64,000 nucleotides of DNA, from positions 124,001-188,000 of the forward strand of contig JAIXUD010000021.1 in NCBI GenBank assembly GCA_027483645.1. Direction: 5' to 3'. Source of the stretch: Sphingobacteriales bacterium (GTDB lineage: Bacteria > Bacteroidota > Bacteroidia > Chitinophagales > CAIOSU01). This document shows positions 40,152 to 50,900 of this stretch, in pieces. The translations under genes were made by a program, and so were the position numbers. Within the stretch, counting starts at the first letter, position 1, and the number at the start of each line of letters is the position of its first letter. The notes beneath the pieces are model-generated. The model had not been told where the DNA came from and made no database searches. It saw only the letters and a program-made list of their open reading frames with translations.

Positions 40152-40285
40152 ATGTACAATGTACGATGTACAAAGTACAATGTAAAAAAATGTGATTGAA
40201 AGTATGGTTAACCTCCAATCACATTATACTAGTTTACATCAAAAATCAAATTGTACATTGTACATTGTACATTGTACATCGTACA
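40152..40285. repeat. Paired heptad arrays (ATGTACA x~5 at 40152-40186; TTGTACA x~5 at 40251-40285) flanking a TGTGATTG...CAATCACA hairpin
   Basis: Direct reading; located between convergent genes. Confidence 0.9.
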
Positions 40286-40291
40286 TAAAAA

Positions 40292-41725
40292 TCACGGGAA
40301 AATACCCATCGCCATGTACGAATCGGATATCTTCTGTATGGCTACCACAAATGCCGCTGTGCGCATGCTCTTCATATCCTTGTGCTTCTTAGCTACTTCG
40401 CGTATCTGGCGGTAAGCCTCAATCATGGTTTCTTCCAAACCTGAGTTTACAATATCAATCTCATCGGCACCACGGGTAATCATACCACGCTCCTTATCGG
40501 CCAATTGACGGCCAGTAAGTCGCTCAACTGTGCTGATAATATTGAGGTAAGACGACTCATCACTACGCTTCTGCATTCGGCCAAAGCGCACGTGACTTAG
40601 GTTTTTCAACCACTCGAAATATGATACGGTTACACCACCGGCGTTGATGTACATATCTGGGATGATTAAAACACCATTGGCTAACAAAATCTCTTCTGCA
40701 CCTGGGGTAACCGGCCCATTGGCCGCTTCTGCAAGAATCTTACATTTAATGCGCGGGGCATTATCCTCGGTAATTTGGCTTTCCAAAGCTGCTGGAATTA
40801 GGATGTCGCACTCCAATTCCATACCTGCTGCGCTAATCTCAATATTGGTAGCACCTTCAAAGTTCATGATGGAGCCAGTGTCTTTACGGTGCTTAAACAA
40901 TTTAGGAATATCCAAACCATTCGGATCGTGAATAGCACCTTCCAATTCGCAGATAGCGATGATTTTGCAACCTTCTTCCTGTAGAAATTTTGAAGCATAG
41001 TAGCCCACGTTTCCCAAACCTTGCACTACTACAGTTTTATCCTTTAGGCCCACGGTAAGACCCAGCGCCTTCATGTCGTCTTTGTAGCTTACAATCTCGC
41101 GCAAGCCATACATTACGCCACGTCCAGTAGCCTCAGTACGCCCGCGGATACCGCCTTGGCTTACTGGCTTACCGGTTACACAGCCGTAGCCGTCAATTTG
41201 GCCCGGGTGGTAGCTCATGTAAGTATCTAGTATCCAAGCCATTTCTCGCTCACCGGTACCATAATCTGGCGCTGGTACGTCGATGCCTGGGCCAATGAAG
41301 TTCTTCTTAATCAGTTCAACAGTGTAGCGGCGGGTAATTCGCTCCAACTGCTTAGCAGTGGTATTGCGCGGGCTGATTTTGATGCCACCTTTAGCACCAC
41401 CAAATGGCACGTCAACAATAGCACACTTGTACGTCATAAGGGCAGCAAGTGCCATCACCTCATCTTGGTTTACGTGGATGCTGTAGCGGATACCGCCCTT
41501 AGTAGGCATACGGTGGTGGCTGTGCTGAGCACGGTAAGCTTCAATAACTTGGTATTCGTTGCCCATTTTCACGGGGAAGTGCATAGTGTAAACAGCGTTA
41601 CACACTTTAATTTGCTCCAGCAGGCCTTTCGGCAGCTTAGTAAATACTGCTGCCTTGTCAAAGTACATCTCTACGTTTTGGTAAAAGCTATACTTGGCAA
41701 TCTTTGCATTAGGGTCATTTGCCAT
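40292..41725 (-). CDS. Glu/Leu/Phe/Val family dehydrogenase (NAD(P)-dependent glutamate dehydrogenase)
   Basis: [66 protein letters not shown]. Confidence 0.93.
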   Translation of the reverse strand: MANDPNAKIAKYSFYQNVEMYFDKAAVFTKLPKGLLEQIKVCNAVYTMHFPVKMGNEYQVIEAYRAQHSHHRMPTKGGIRYSIHVNQDEVMALAALMTYKCAIVDVPFGGAKGGIKISPRNTTAKQLERITRRYTVELIKKNFIGPGIDVPAPDYGTGEREMAWILDTYMSYHPGQIDGYGCVTGKPVSQGGIRGRTEATGRGVMYGLREIVSYKDDMKALGLTVGLKDKTVVVQGLGNVGYYASKFLQEEGCKIIAICELEGAIHDPNGLDIPKLFKHRKDTGSIMNFEGATNIEISAAGMELECDILIPAALESQITEDNAPRIKCKILAEAANGPVTPGAEEILLANGVLIIPDMYINAGGVTVSYFEWLKNLSHVRFGRMQKRSDESSYLNIISTVERLTGRQLADKERGMITRGADEIDIVNSGLEETMIEAYRQIREVAKKHKDMKSMRTAAFVVAIQKISDSYMAMGIFP

Positions 41726-41783
41726 AATTGTCGTTTTTTCACCATCTCCTCAACCGGTTGGGGAAACGTTCTGTTTAGCGGGT

Positions 41784-42026
41784 TTACTTATTGTTTTTGT
41801 TAATATCTCCTTCAAGCTGGGTAATCCGGTGTTCCAAATGTAGGAGAAAAGCGGTGATTCCAAAAAATATTAGCGTGATTACTGATATTACCACAAATAC
41901 CTTGCCCGTTGTCCACAAGTTATCATTGTTGATGGCGTACTGGCCCGTGGCCGCCAAATAAATGGCAGTGCCAGCCAGGGCAATAAAGCCCACGGCCAAT
42001 AATACTTTAGGAAGCCAAGCTGTCAT
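41784..42026 (-). CDS. Small two-TM membrane protein next to the cytochrome c biogenesis genes
   Basis: Two hydrophobic helices, overlaps the 3' end of the CcsA-like gene. Confidence 0.6.
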   Translation of the reverse strand: MTAWLPKVLLAVGFIALAGTAIYLAATGQYAINNDNLWTTGKVFVVISVITLIFFGITAFLLHLEHRITQLEGDINKNNK

Positions 42027-43089
42027 AGGTCTTGTCGTTTTCTGTTAATTCATCAGCCTTATCTTTAATTAAGGCGGTACGTATGCTTATTGACATCAGC
42101 CAATAACCAAGCAATATAAAGCCTAGCGATGCGGCATAAAACACAATGCGCAGGCGGTTATTCAAATCGTATACCGCAAACTGGTCGTTGCCGCCGCTGC
42201 CAGGGTGCAACGAATCGTTCAACCGGGGCAACACAAAAATAAACACGATGAAAATTACGTAAGCGAAGATGCCATATACCGCCGCTACCCTTGCGCGCTG
42301 CTCGCGCTGGGTAAGCGAGCCCCTAAGGACAAAGTATGCAAAGTAGATAAGCATGCCCACGGCGGCGCCGTTAAGCTTCGGGTCGGGCGGCCAATAGGCG
42401 CCCCAAGTAAATTTGGCCCACAGCATTCCGGTTACAATGCCTAGCGCGCCAAACAACAGGCCGACCAAGGCCGAATGATTGGCAAAAGTATCGTACACCA
42501 GCTTACCGGTGCGCAGGTAAGCTATGCTGCTACCAAAAGAGAACAGCAACAGCATCACCATGGTAAACCACATCGGTACATGGAAAAACAGGTTGCGGAT
42601 GCTCTCATATAGCATAATGCGGTACGGGAAGTTGAACGTAGCACTCTCCAAGTTCTCTATCTTGTTTACACAAGGCTCATAGGCTGCTAGGGGGTTGCCA
42701 AAAGCCGTTAACGCAAAGGCATCGCCCAAGCGGAAGGTGCCTAGCGTGCTATCTACCACAATTACATCCAGCAGTTCGCTTTTACGCTTCAATTGGCCAG
42801 CAGGTAAATCGAAAGTGGCGGCAAGGGTGCGCTCGTTGATAACTTGGATGCTCTTAGCGCAAAATACTATGGAATCGCCGCTGAGATATACAGCGGGTGC
42901 GGATGTGGCGGTGAAATGGGTGTTGTAGGTTTCAATCTGTAAATCGAAGGTATTGCCTTCTTCCAGCTTCTCTGGCGATACGGACGTGATGCCAGAGCTC
43001 AACGGAAAATACAATCCGCCCACCAGAGTAAATAGTAGCAAGGCTACTGAAGCGTACTTCCACCAACGTTTCCTGAGCAGGTTTAGCAT
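42007..43089 (-). CDS. Cytochrome c biogenesis protein CcsA/CcmC-like
   Basis: VGMLWAKFTWGAYWPPDPKLNGAAVGMLIYFAYFVLRGSL (WGxYWxxD tryptophan-rich motif); ATG at 43089. Confidence 0.85.
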   Translation of the reverse strand: MLNLLRKRWWKYASVALLLFTLVGGLYFPLSSGITSVSPEKLEEGNTFDLQIETYNTHFTATSAPAVYLSGDSIVFCAKSIQVINERTLAATFDLPAGQLKRKSELLDVIVVDSTLGTFRLGDAFALTAFGNPLAAYEPCVNKIENLESATFNFPYRIMLYESIRNLFFHVPMWFTMVMLLLFSFGSSIAYLRTGKLVYDTFANHSALVGLLFGALGIVTGMLWAKFTWGAYWPPDPKLNGAAVGMLIYFAYFVLRGSLTQREQRARVAAVYGIFAYVIFIVFIFVLPRLNDSLHPGSGGNDQFAVYDLNNRLRIVFYAASLGFILLGYWLMSISIRTALIKDKADELTENDKTYDSLAS

Positions 43090-43096
43090 AGGTTTC

Positions 43097-43771
43097 TCAG
43101 TCCCTCCAAAGATATGGAAATAATATGAACGACAGCGCCACAAGCATGGCATCTAGCGCCGTCAAGGTTATCAATAAGTTCGAAACATCGGCAAATGATG
43201 CCTCCGAAACGAATGCAAACCTAGACAACTTTTGCAAGATCATTATCAAAGGTAGTATCAGCGGGAAACTTAGCACCGCCATAAGCGTGGCATTGTTGCC
43301 CGCCTTGGCCGCTATGGCGCTTATCATGCTCAGCACAAAACTAAAGCCTAAGCTGCCCAGCAGCACGATTACAGCAAAAATAGCCCACTGCTCCACAGCA
43401 CTGCCAATCATTACCGTGAACACCACCAAAGCAATAAAGGTGAGTAAAATCATCAGCCCTGCGTTGTACAGCATCTTTGCCAATATCACCGCCTGCGGAC
43501 TCATTAAGGTATAATAGTAGAGGTTGCGCTCCCTGTTTTCTTGGGTAAAGCTCTTGGCAATGGCGTTTACGGCCGTAAACAATATGGTAATCCAGAACAA
43601 CACGTTCCAAGTACTTTTGGCCAGCTCCTCCCCTGCTTGCTGCAGGCTGGTATACACCACAAACACGGTACTCACCACATATAGCACAATACCCCCCAAA
43701 GCATACTTCTGCCGCCACTCCAGCAGCAACTCTTTAGCCACCAAAAACCGTACTTCCTTTGCGAGGTTCAT
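43097..43771 (-). CDS. ccmB: Heme exporter protein CcmB
   Basis: VRFLVAKELLLEWRQKYALGGIVLYVVSTVFVVY; QENRERNLYYYTLMSPQAVILAKMLYN; multi-TM. Confidence 0.85.
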   Translation of the reverse strand: MNLAKEVRFLVAKELLLEWRQKYALGGIVLYVVSTVFVVYTSLQQAGEELAKSTWNVLFWITILFTAVNAIAKSFTQENRERNLYYYTLMSPQAVILAKMLYNAGLMILLTFIALVVFTVMIGSAVEQWAIFAVIVLLGSLGFSFVLSMISAIAAKAGNNATLMAVLSFPLILPLIMILQKLSRFAFVSEASFADVSNLLITLTALDAMLVALSFILFPYLWRD

Positions 43772-43794
43772 TAAGGGGCAAAGGTAGCTTATTT

Positions 43795-43822
43795 AGACAC
43801 AAGACGCGAGACACAAGACACA
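43795..43822. repeat. Heptad array AGACACA AGACGCG AGACACA AGACACA (reverse complement of the TCTTGTG family)
   Basis: Four phased 7-mers upstream of ccmB. Confidence 0.9.
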
Positions 43823-44128
43823 AGACTTAATAACAGAATTTCCTTGTAATGCCCTACAAAACGGGCTTCATTGCTATAAAGTATAAACCTTAAGGCGGCA
43901 CGTCTGAAAGCGGAGATAACATTCCTGTGGAAACGAGCTGTCATCCTGAGCCGTGTCGAAGGGTGCCAGCGATTGCTAAGCGAGCCGGAGTTTCTCACGA
44001 AGGCGAGCCATGGACGAGTAATACCCTTGCAATTAGCAAACTTTTGCCTCGAAATAGAACCGTTTAAAACAAAACACAATTCTCTAACCCTTAAAATTCT
44101 ATATCATCCTGAGCTTTCCGTTGAAGGG

Positions 44129-44294
44129 CTGATTCAGACACCCGCAATACTTGCCCGCACAACGTCCCGAGGGCGAAAAGGCCCCCGGCTAGCATTCTTG
44201 TGCCCCGTTGGGGCGTACCGTGTTGTGAATCACAAATGGACACACCGAATTCTAAAATTCTTAAATTCTGCAAATTCTGATTCAGACACCCGCA
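44129..44294. repeat. 18-bp direct repeat CTGATTCAGACACCCGCA at 44129-44146 and 44277-44294
   Basis: Direct reading; the second copy runs over the stop codon of the helicase gene. Confidence 0.85.
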
Positions 44295-45598
44295 GCACCC
44301 AGTGCCTGCTCAATCCGCCTACTATTATTCATCTTCTGGTAAAAATCAACCACCTGCGGGCGTACAAACACATCCTTGGGTGTAAGCGGGCGGCGGAGCA
44401 CCAGCCCCTCCAGCGTGGTGCAGCGGCTTAGTGCCACGTACACCTGCCCGGCGGCAAATGCCCCGTTGCCAAGGTCGATGATAACACGCGTAAACGTAAG
44501 CCCCTGGCTCTTGTGTATCGTTATCGCCCACGCCAGCTTCACGGGGAACTGCGTGAACGTGCCCACTATCTGCTCCTTAATGGCGCTCTTCAGGTTATCG
44601 AAATCGTAGCGGGTGTTGTCCCACGTTACGGTGGTTACCTTGTGGTCTTTGCCGTCAATCTCTATCAGTATCTCCTCGCGGTTAATCTCCTTTACTCGGC
44701 CAATGGAGCCGTTTACCCAGCGCTTCTCTAGGTCGTTCTTCACCATCATTACCTGCGCGCCCACCTTTAGTTTCAGGTTCATATCGGTCGGCATCAGGTC
44801 GGGGTGGAACTCCCCTACCGTTTTGCCCGTCAGCGTTATCTCGCTAGCGTTCAAGCTACTTAGTTTAAAGTCGTTGGTTTGCTGCGCGGTTTGGCGCGTG
44901 GCGCATAGGGTTATATACAGCTCCTCCTCCGGCGCGTGGCCGTTGTGGCGCACGTTCAGTTCGGCCAGCGTGTCCTCGTCCATCTCATTGTTGCGTATGC
45001 GGTTCAGCAGGTTCACAAAGCGCTCATCTTGCTGGCGGTACACCGTGGTCAGCTCAATCTGCACCGGGTCAAGCTCCTTGTAAGCCGCGCTACTAAAAAA
45101 GAATGGCGTATCGTAATGGTCGCGCAGCAGCGGCCAATCGTTTTGGGTTACTACCGGCTCTAATTGAAACAAGTCGCCCACCAGCAACACCTGCACCCCG
45201 CCGAACGGCAGGCGAGGTTGGTCTCTCACCGCGCGCAGCGTGCTATCAATGGCATCCATCAGGTCGGCGCGCACCATACTCACCTCATCTATAATAAGGA
45301 GGTCGAGCTTTTGCATGATTTTGGCCTTGTTGCCGCGGATGCGCTTATGGTCCAACCGGTTATCGCCCGGCGGCAGCGGACCGAACGGTAACTGGAAAAA
45401 CGAGTGGATAGTAGCCCCCTTTACATTGAGCGCCGCCACACCCGTAGGCGCGGTAAGCACCATACGCTTGGCGCTGCTGGCAGCCACCTCTTTAATAAAC
45501 GTACTCTTACCCGTACCGGCCTTACCCGTAAGGAAAACCGAGCTCACCGTCTGCTCAATTATCGCCCTTGCCTGATGCTGTAAACTGTTTTCGTGCAT
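44282..45598 (-). CDS. PIF1/RecD-like AAA superfamily 1 helicase
   Basis: VFLTGKAGTGKSTFIKEVA, LIIDEVSMVRADLMDAID, FGGVQVLLVGDLFQLEPV, WAITIHKSQGLTFTRVIIDL, YVALSRCTTLEGLVL. ATG at 45598 preferred. Confidence 0.92.
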   Translation of the reverse strand: MHENSLQHQARAIIEQTVSSVFLTGKAGTGKSTFIKEVAASSAKRMVLTAPTGVAALNVKGATIHSFFQLPFGPLPPGDNRLDHKRIRGNKAKIMQKLDLLIIDEVSMVRADLMDAIDSTLRAVRDQPRLPFGGVQVLLVGDLFQLEPVVTQNDWPLLRDHYDTPFFFSSAAYKELDPVQIELTTVYRQQDERFVNLLNRIRNNEMDEDTLAELNVRHNGHAPEEELYITLCATRQTAQQTNDFKLSSLNASEITLTGKTVGEFHPDLMPTDMNLKLKVGAQVMMVKNDLEKRWVNGSIGRVKEINREEILIEIDGKDHKVTTVTWDNTRYDFDNLKSAIKEQIVGTFTQFPVKLAWAITIHKSQGLTFTRVIIDLGNGAFAAGQVYVALSRCTTLEGLVLRRPLTPKDVFVRPQVVDFYQKMNNSRRIEQALGAAGV

Positions 45599-45696
45599 AG
45601 GTAGTAAAGATAAGATTTTTAGTAATTGCGCGGGAGGAATTAGCAAATAGGAATGAGGAATTAGATTGGAAAGCACCTCACAATCAAACAAAACGA

Positions 45697-45784
45697 GCGT
45701 CATTGCGAAACAAAAAGTGCGTCATCGCGAAACAAAAAGCATGTCATTGCAAAACATAACGAACGTCATTGCGAAGGCATACTT
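45697..45784. repeat. Four 22-bp tandem repeats, consensus GCGTCATTGCGAAACAAAAAGN
   Basis: 45697-45718, 45719-45740, 45741-45762, 45763-45784; the last copy is diverged at its 3' end. Confidence 0.9.
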
Positions 45785-45820
45785 GATGTTGCGGTTCCTG
45801 CTATATTTCAATGGCCTGTG

Positions 45821-45970
45821 GCTACTTTCTCACTGCTTTTGCAGTAATCCCCTGAGTCGAAGTATGGTGCTCACCAACCAATGCCTCTGGAAACGAAACA
45901 TAAGGCAGCAATAGGTGTGCTTCACTCGCGGTCGTAAATGGATTACTGCCAAGGCAGTGAGAAAAGTAGC
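45821..45970. repeat. Inverted repeat pair (~30-nt arms, 89-nt spacer)
   Basis: GCTACTTTCTCACTGCTTTTGCAGTAATCC (45821-45850) versus GGATTACTGCCAAGGCAGTGAGAAAAGTAGC (45940-45970). Confidence 0.85.
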
Positions 45971-46315
45971 TTCGTCGCATCTAAGCTCCTTTCTGGAAGC
46001 AAGATCATGCTGCTCCTCGCAATGACGATTAGGGAGGGGTGATAATGAATACCCTGCGTGGGCATTTACCGTATTACGTGCGCCAGTGGATACTGACGGC
46101 CATACAAAGCAGTTGAAACTTGCGCTAGATGGGATATTTACTGGCATCAATTTAACAAAGTAACCCCACCTAGCTAAACTCATTATTAGATAAGTAGTAG
46201 TAGTATTAGTAAACGCAAATAGAGTTTGTTTTCATTTTACAGGAAAAATCAACGGTTCAACATACAATATTTTAAAATTGTAATCGTCTGCCGAGGTAAA
46301 ACAACCAATTAACCC

Positions 46316-47137
46316 ATGGCAAAAACCATCGTAATTACTGGTGCCAGTAGCGGCATCGGCAAAGCAACCGCAATATTTTTCCACCAAAAAGGCTGGAATG
46401 TAGTGGCAACTATGCGCAACCCTGACAACGAGAAAGACCTAAAGCCCGACGCAAGGATGAAACTGTTGCGCCTTGACGTGGAAGACAAGCCAAGTATTGA
46501 CGAAACCATAAAAAATGCAATCAGCCTATTTGGTAAAATAGATGTATGGCTTAACAATGCGGGCTACGGGGCATACGGACCATTAGAAGCGGGCACCGAT
46601 GCTGAGATACGCCGCCAATATGATGTGAATTTTTTTGGAGTAATTGATTGTATCAAAGGCATTTTGCCACACTTTAAAGCCAATAAAGCGGGCACTATTA
46701 TCAACGTTACCTCTATTGGTGGGCTAATGACCTTACCACTTTTTGGCGTTTACAACAGCAGCAAGTTTGCCCTTGAGGGCCTATCAGAAGGCCTTTGGTT
46801 CGATTTGCAACCCTTCGGCATTCAAGTAAAAGTAGTGGAGCCTGGTGGCATACAAACCGATTTTGCAGGCCGCTCACTTACCCAGTTCGATTTAAGCAAC
46901 TTCCCTGAATACCATACTTACAGCAAAGGTATCGTTCAAAAGTTTACCGACCCTAAATATGCCAAGAACTTTGGCACGCCCGAAATGGTAGCTGGGGTAA
47001 TATACACGGCTGCCACAGATGGTAAGGATACCTTACGCTACTTAGCAGGCAAAGATGCAAAGCAGTTTTGGTTTGCCCGCCGCTGGTTTGGCCATCGCTT
47101 TCAAATGGCGCAGGTGAAGAAGTATTTTGGTATTTAA
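46316..47137 (+). CDS. SDR family oxidoreductase
   Basis: VITGASSGIGKATAIFFHQKGWNVVATMRNP; NNAGYGAYG; YNSSKFALEGLSEGL. Confidence 0.93.
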   Translation: MAKTIVITGASSGIGKATAIFFHQKGWNVVATMRNPDNEKDLKPDARMKLLRLDVEDKPSIDETIKNAISLFGKIDVWLNNAGYGAYGPLEAGTDAEIRRQYDVNFFGVIDCIKGILPHFKANKAGTIINVTSIGGLMTLPLFGVYNSSKFALEGLSEGLWFDLQPFGIQVKVVEPGGIQTDFAGRSLTQFDLSNFPEYHTYSKGIVQKFTDPKYAKNFGTPEMVAGVIYTAATDGKDTLRYLAGKDAKQFWFARRWFGHRFQMAQVKKYFGI

Positions 47138-47308
47138 CGGTTCCATTTTCTGCCAAGTTCTATGGTAATGTAAAAATGGCAATGATAGACGGGGCTTATA
47201 AAAAACGAGATCGAGATAAAATTTATGAAAGAAAATGACCAAAGTCATTTTCTTCGAACCTTTAGGTCGCTACCTTTAAGCTTTAATTCACCCAAAACCA
47301 ATTTCATT

Positions 47309-47674
47309 ATGAAACCAATCTTTTTTGCTCTTGGCTTAGTTGCCGTATTATTTTTATCTAGTTGTGGTGTTCACTTCCCACTTGCTCACAATCTCAACCA
47401 AACCGTTACCAATGTAGACCTCAACCAGAAAAACTTTACAGTAGTAAAAACCGTAGCGGGCGAGGCAGAAACCAAATATGTACTTGGTTTTGGCGGGCTA
47501 AAAAAGCGTTCATTATTGGAGGTGGCCAAAAAGCAGATGATTGCTGAGGCCGAAATGGATGGCAAAAGCCGCGCTCTGGTAAATGTAACCGTAGAGGAGT
47601 ACGTAAGAAACTATGTATTCGTTATCCGCCGCAAGGTAGTAGTATCAGGCCAAGTGGTGGAGTTTAATGATTAA
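47309..47674 (+). CDS. DUF6567-like lipoprotein
   Basis: Lipobox LFLSSCGVHFPLAHNLNQTVTNVDLNQKNFTVVKTVAGEAETKYVLGFGGL; ATG at 47309. Confidence 0.75.
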   Translation: MKPIFFALGLVAVLFLSSCGVHFPLAHNLNQTVTNVDLNQKNFTVVKTVAGEAETKYVLGFGGLKKRSLLEVAKKQMIAEAEMDGKSRALVNVTVEEYVRNYVFVIRRKVVVSGQVVEFND

Positions 47675-47849
47675 GTTCGCTTCACTATTATGTTAAACAG
47701 TTTTCGCGCTTGTGTGCACCACTAAAACGCATGTACCGTATTACGTATTAGTGGTGCAGACGAGGCAATGAAGGAAGACCATTACAAATTCTAAAAGCTC
47801 ATCTCACATCAACCTACTCGTCCTACCACATGGAGGGTGCAATTCCCAT

Positions 47850-47931
47850 GCACCTTGGTACACCGGCACATCAAGCATATCGAGACATTTTGAAGCAAAA
47901 AACCGTCGACTGTCGACCATGGACTATCGAC
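47850..47931. repeat. Compound repeat: 16-mer family (47850-47881), TTTGAAGCAAAAAA core, heptads CGTCGAC TGTCGAC CATGGAC TATCGAC (47904-47931)
   Basis: Direct reading; immediately upstream of smc. Confidence 0.8.
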
Positions 47932-47974
47932 CTTTTTCCCGTAATTTTGCCCTCCGCATAAACGCTACCTTGCC

Positions 47975-50900
47975 TTGAAGCTTACCAGTCTAGAAATTAA
48001 GGGTTTCAAAAGTTTTGCCGATAAAACGGTGATCAACTTTAATGAGAACATTACGGGCGTGGTGGGCCCCAACGGTAGCGGCAAAAGCAACGTGGTGGAT
48101 GCCATCCGCTGGGTGATAGGCGAGCAGCGCACCAGCAACCTGCGCTCGGAAAAGATGAGCAACCTGATTTTCAATGGCTCGCGCAACCGCAAGCCTAGCG
48201 GCATGGCCGAGGTGTCGCTCAGTTTCGAGAACAACCGCGGGCTGCTGTCCACGGAGTTTACCCATGTAACCATCACGCGCATATTGCACCGCAGCGGCGA
48301 CAGTGAATACCGCTTGAACGACGTGCCATGCCGTCTAAAAGACATCAGCAACCTCTTCCTCGATACCGGCATCAGCAGCGATAGCTATGCCATTATTGAG
48401 CTGAAGATGATTGACGAAATATTGAACGACCGCGACAACAGCCGTAGGAGGCTGTTTGAGCAGGCCGCCGGGGTATCGAAATTCAAAACGAGAAAGAAGG
48501 AAACCCTCGCCAAGCTACAAGGCACCGATGGGGATTTGGCGCGGGTAGAGGACTTGTTGTTTGAGATAAGCAACAACCTAAAACTGCTGGAGAACCAAGC
48601 CAAGAAAACCAAACGATTTTATAAGCTGCGCGAGGAATATAAGGAGCTGAGCGTAGAGCTGGCGAAGTACCACGTGGCGGCCTTTAGAAAGGGATTTGAT
48701 GAGCTGGAGGTGAAGCGCAAGCAAGACCACAACACCAAGCTGGAGATTGAGGTGCGCCTGCGAGAACTGGAGGCCGAACTGGAAAAGGAAAAGTTGGCGA
48801 TACTGGAGAAGGAAAAGCACCTGAACAGTAGGCAAAAGGAGCTGAACGACCTGATAAATAACATCAACAAAAAGGAAAGCGAGAAGAACGGCGCGATACA
48901 GCAGAAGAGCTTCCTAAACGATAAAATAGCCAGCCTTGCCCACCAGGAGGGCGAGGCCAGCCAAGTGTTGGGCGATTTACAAAAGAAACAACAAGAACTC
49001 TACGAACGCAAAACGGTGCAAGAAACGGCCATACAAACCGTAACCGCCGAGTTGGAAACGCTCAAGCAAACCCAAGAATACGCCCGCGAGGCACAAGAAG
49101 CGGCACGGAAGATACTAGACACCGTGGCCAACCAACGCCAAGAACTGGAAAAGAAGATATACCAGAACGAGAAGGACGCGGCGATACAGCAAAGCCAAAA
49201 GGAACAGTTCTACAAATCGATTGAGCAGAATATTACCGATGTAAAGGATAGGGAAACCAGCCTGGGCATATTAAAGCAAGACCTGGAGGCCCTGCAAACC
49301 CAGCGCAATGAGCAGCAGCTGCTGCTGGAGCAACTGATAAAAGAGGAAGAAGGCATACAGAAAGAGCTGGCGGAAACGATACAGATATTGGAGACCACGC
49401 GCCAACTGGCAGCCAAAGAGCAGCGTAGCCTGGATAGCAAGCAGAATGAGTACAACCTCAACAAAAGCTTGATTGAGAACTTGGAGGGTTTCCCGGATAG
49501 TATCAAATTCCTGAAAAAGCAGAACCATAAGCTGGCGCAGGCACCTGTGCTGTCGGACATCATTTATTGTAAAGAAGAATACCGTGTAACGGTGGAGAGC
49601 TACTTGGAGCCGTTCCTCAACTACTTAGTGGCCGAAACCTTGGAGCCTACACAAGATGCCATTGGCCTCTTGAACCAAGCCAGCAAAGGTCGAATCAACT
49701 GCTTCTTGTTGTCGGATTTTGAGCATTACCAGCCCGATTCGCCGATGATGATGGCCAACGCCATACCGGCAACTGAGGTAATTGAAACCGATCCGCAATA
49801 CCGCAAGCTGGCGGCCTTTTTGCTAGAGCACGTGTACATAGTAAACGAGAGCGACATAGCCGAACTGCAGCAGCAAAATGGCCCGCAAAGCAAGGCCATC
49901 TTCCTCTCCAAAAACGGAAAAATCATCCGAACCCCTCATAGTATTTCGGGTGGTTCGGTGGGGTTGTTTGAAGGGATGCGCATAGGCCGTAGCAAAACGC
50001 TGGAGAAGCTGAAAGTAGAGATTGAGGAGCTACAGGAAAAGCGCCGCAATACCGACCGCAACCTAAAGCAACTGGAGCAGACCCAGCAGAAGCTGCGCCA
50101 AAACACCAAGCAGCAGCCCATACAGCAAGCCCGCCAAAACGTGAACCAAGCCGACCAGAAGTTGGCCAGTATGAAAACCCGCATCGAGAACTATCAAACG
50201 TTCTTGGATGAGTTTCATAAAAAGAACACCAGCATACAGGAGAAGATTGACGGTATAGAAGCCCTTTTGCAAGGCCACTTGCAAACGGCTGAAACGCTAA
50301 GAGGTGAGAAGACCGCCATCGACCAGCAATATGCACAGTTGCAGGAGCAGTTTGGCAAAACATCGCAAACGGCCAGCGATGCCTCTGCGAAATTCAACGA
50401 GCAGAATATCAAGTTTCACCAACAACAAAACTTGCTTACCCAGCTTACGCAGGAGGAGCAGTTTACCCAAAACCGCCTGAAAGAAGTTACCCAGCGAAAC
50501 CTCAGCAACAAGGAGGAATACCAGATTGCTACGCAGAAGATTGCAGGCTTGGACGAGGTAGTGGTTAAAGCTGATGCAGAGCTGAGCGAGCTATACAACC
50601 AGCGCACCAATAGCAGCACTGGGTTGACGGAGTACGAGGCGGCCTTTTTTAAAAGTCGGGAGCATATTCAGAGCATTGAAGACCATATACGCAACTGGCA
50701 GAAGCAACAGGTGGAAGTGTTGGCAAGGCTGGACCAAACCAAGGATAAAACCAATGAGCTAAAGCTGGAACTGGGCGGATTGAAAGAGCGCCTTTCGGTT
50801 GAGTTTAATATGGACATCAACGACCTGCTGGATGCCCAGCCTGATGCCGAGCGCAGCCTAAAAGATGTTCAGGAAGAAGTGGCCCGCATGCGCCACCGCA

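Noticed and set aside
43973-44431. 152-aa + strand ORF
   Set aside because: Composed of intergenic repeat sequence and antisense to the helicase 3' end; no plausible start context or domain.
45666-46183. ORFs 45666-45914 (+) and 45830-46183 (-)
   Set aside because: Their translations just read through the 22-bp tandem repeats and inverted-repeat module; probably non-coding.
49923-50363. Minus-strand ORFs inside smc
   Set aside because: Antisense to a high-confidence essential gene; Leu/Cys-rich shadow translation of coiled-coil codons.
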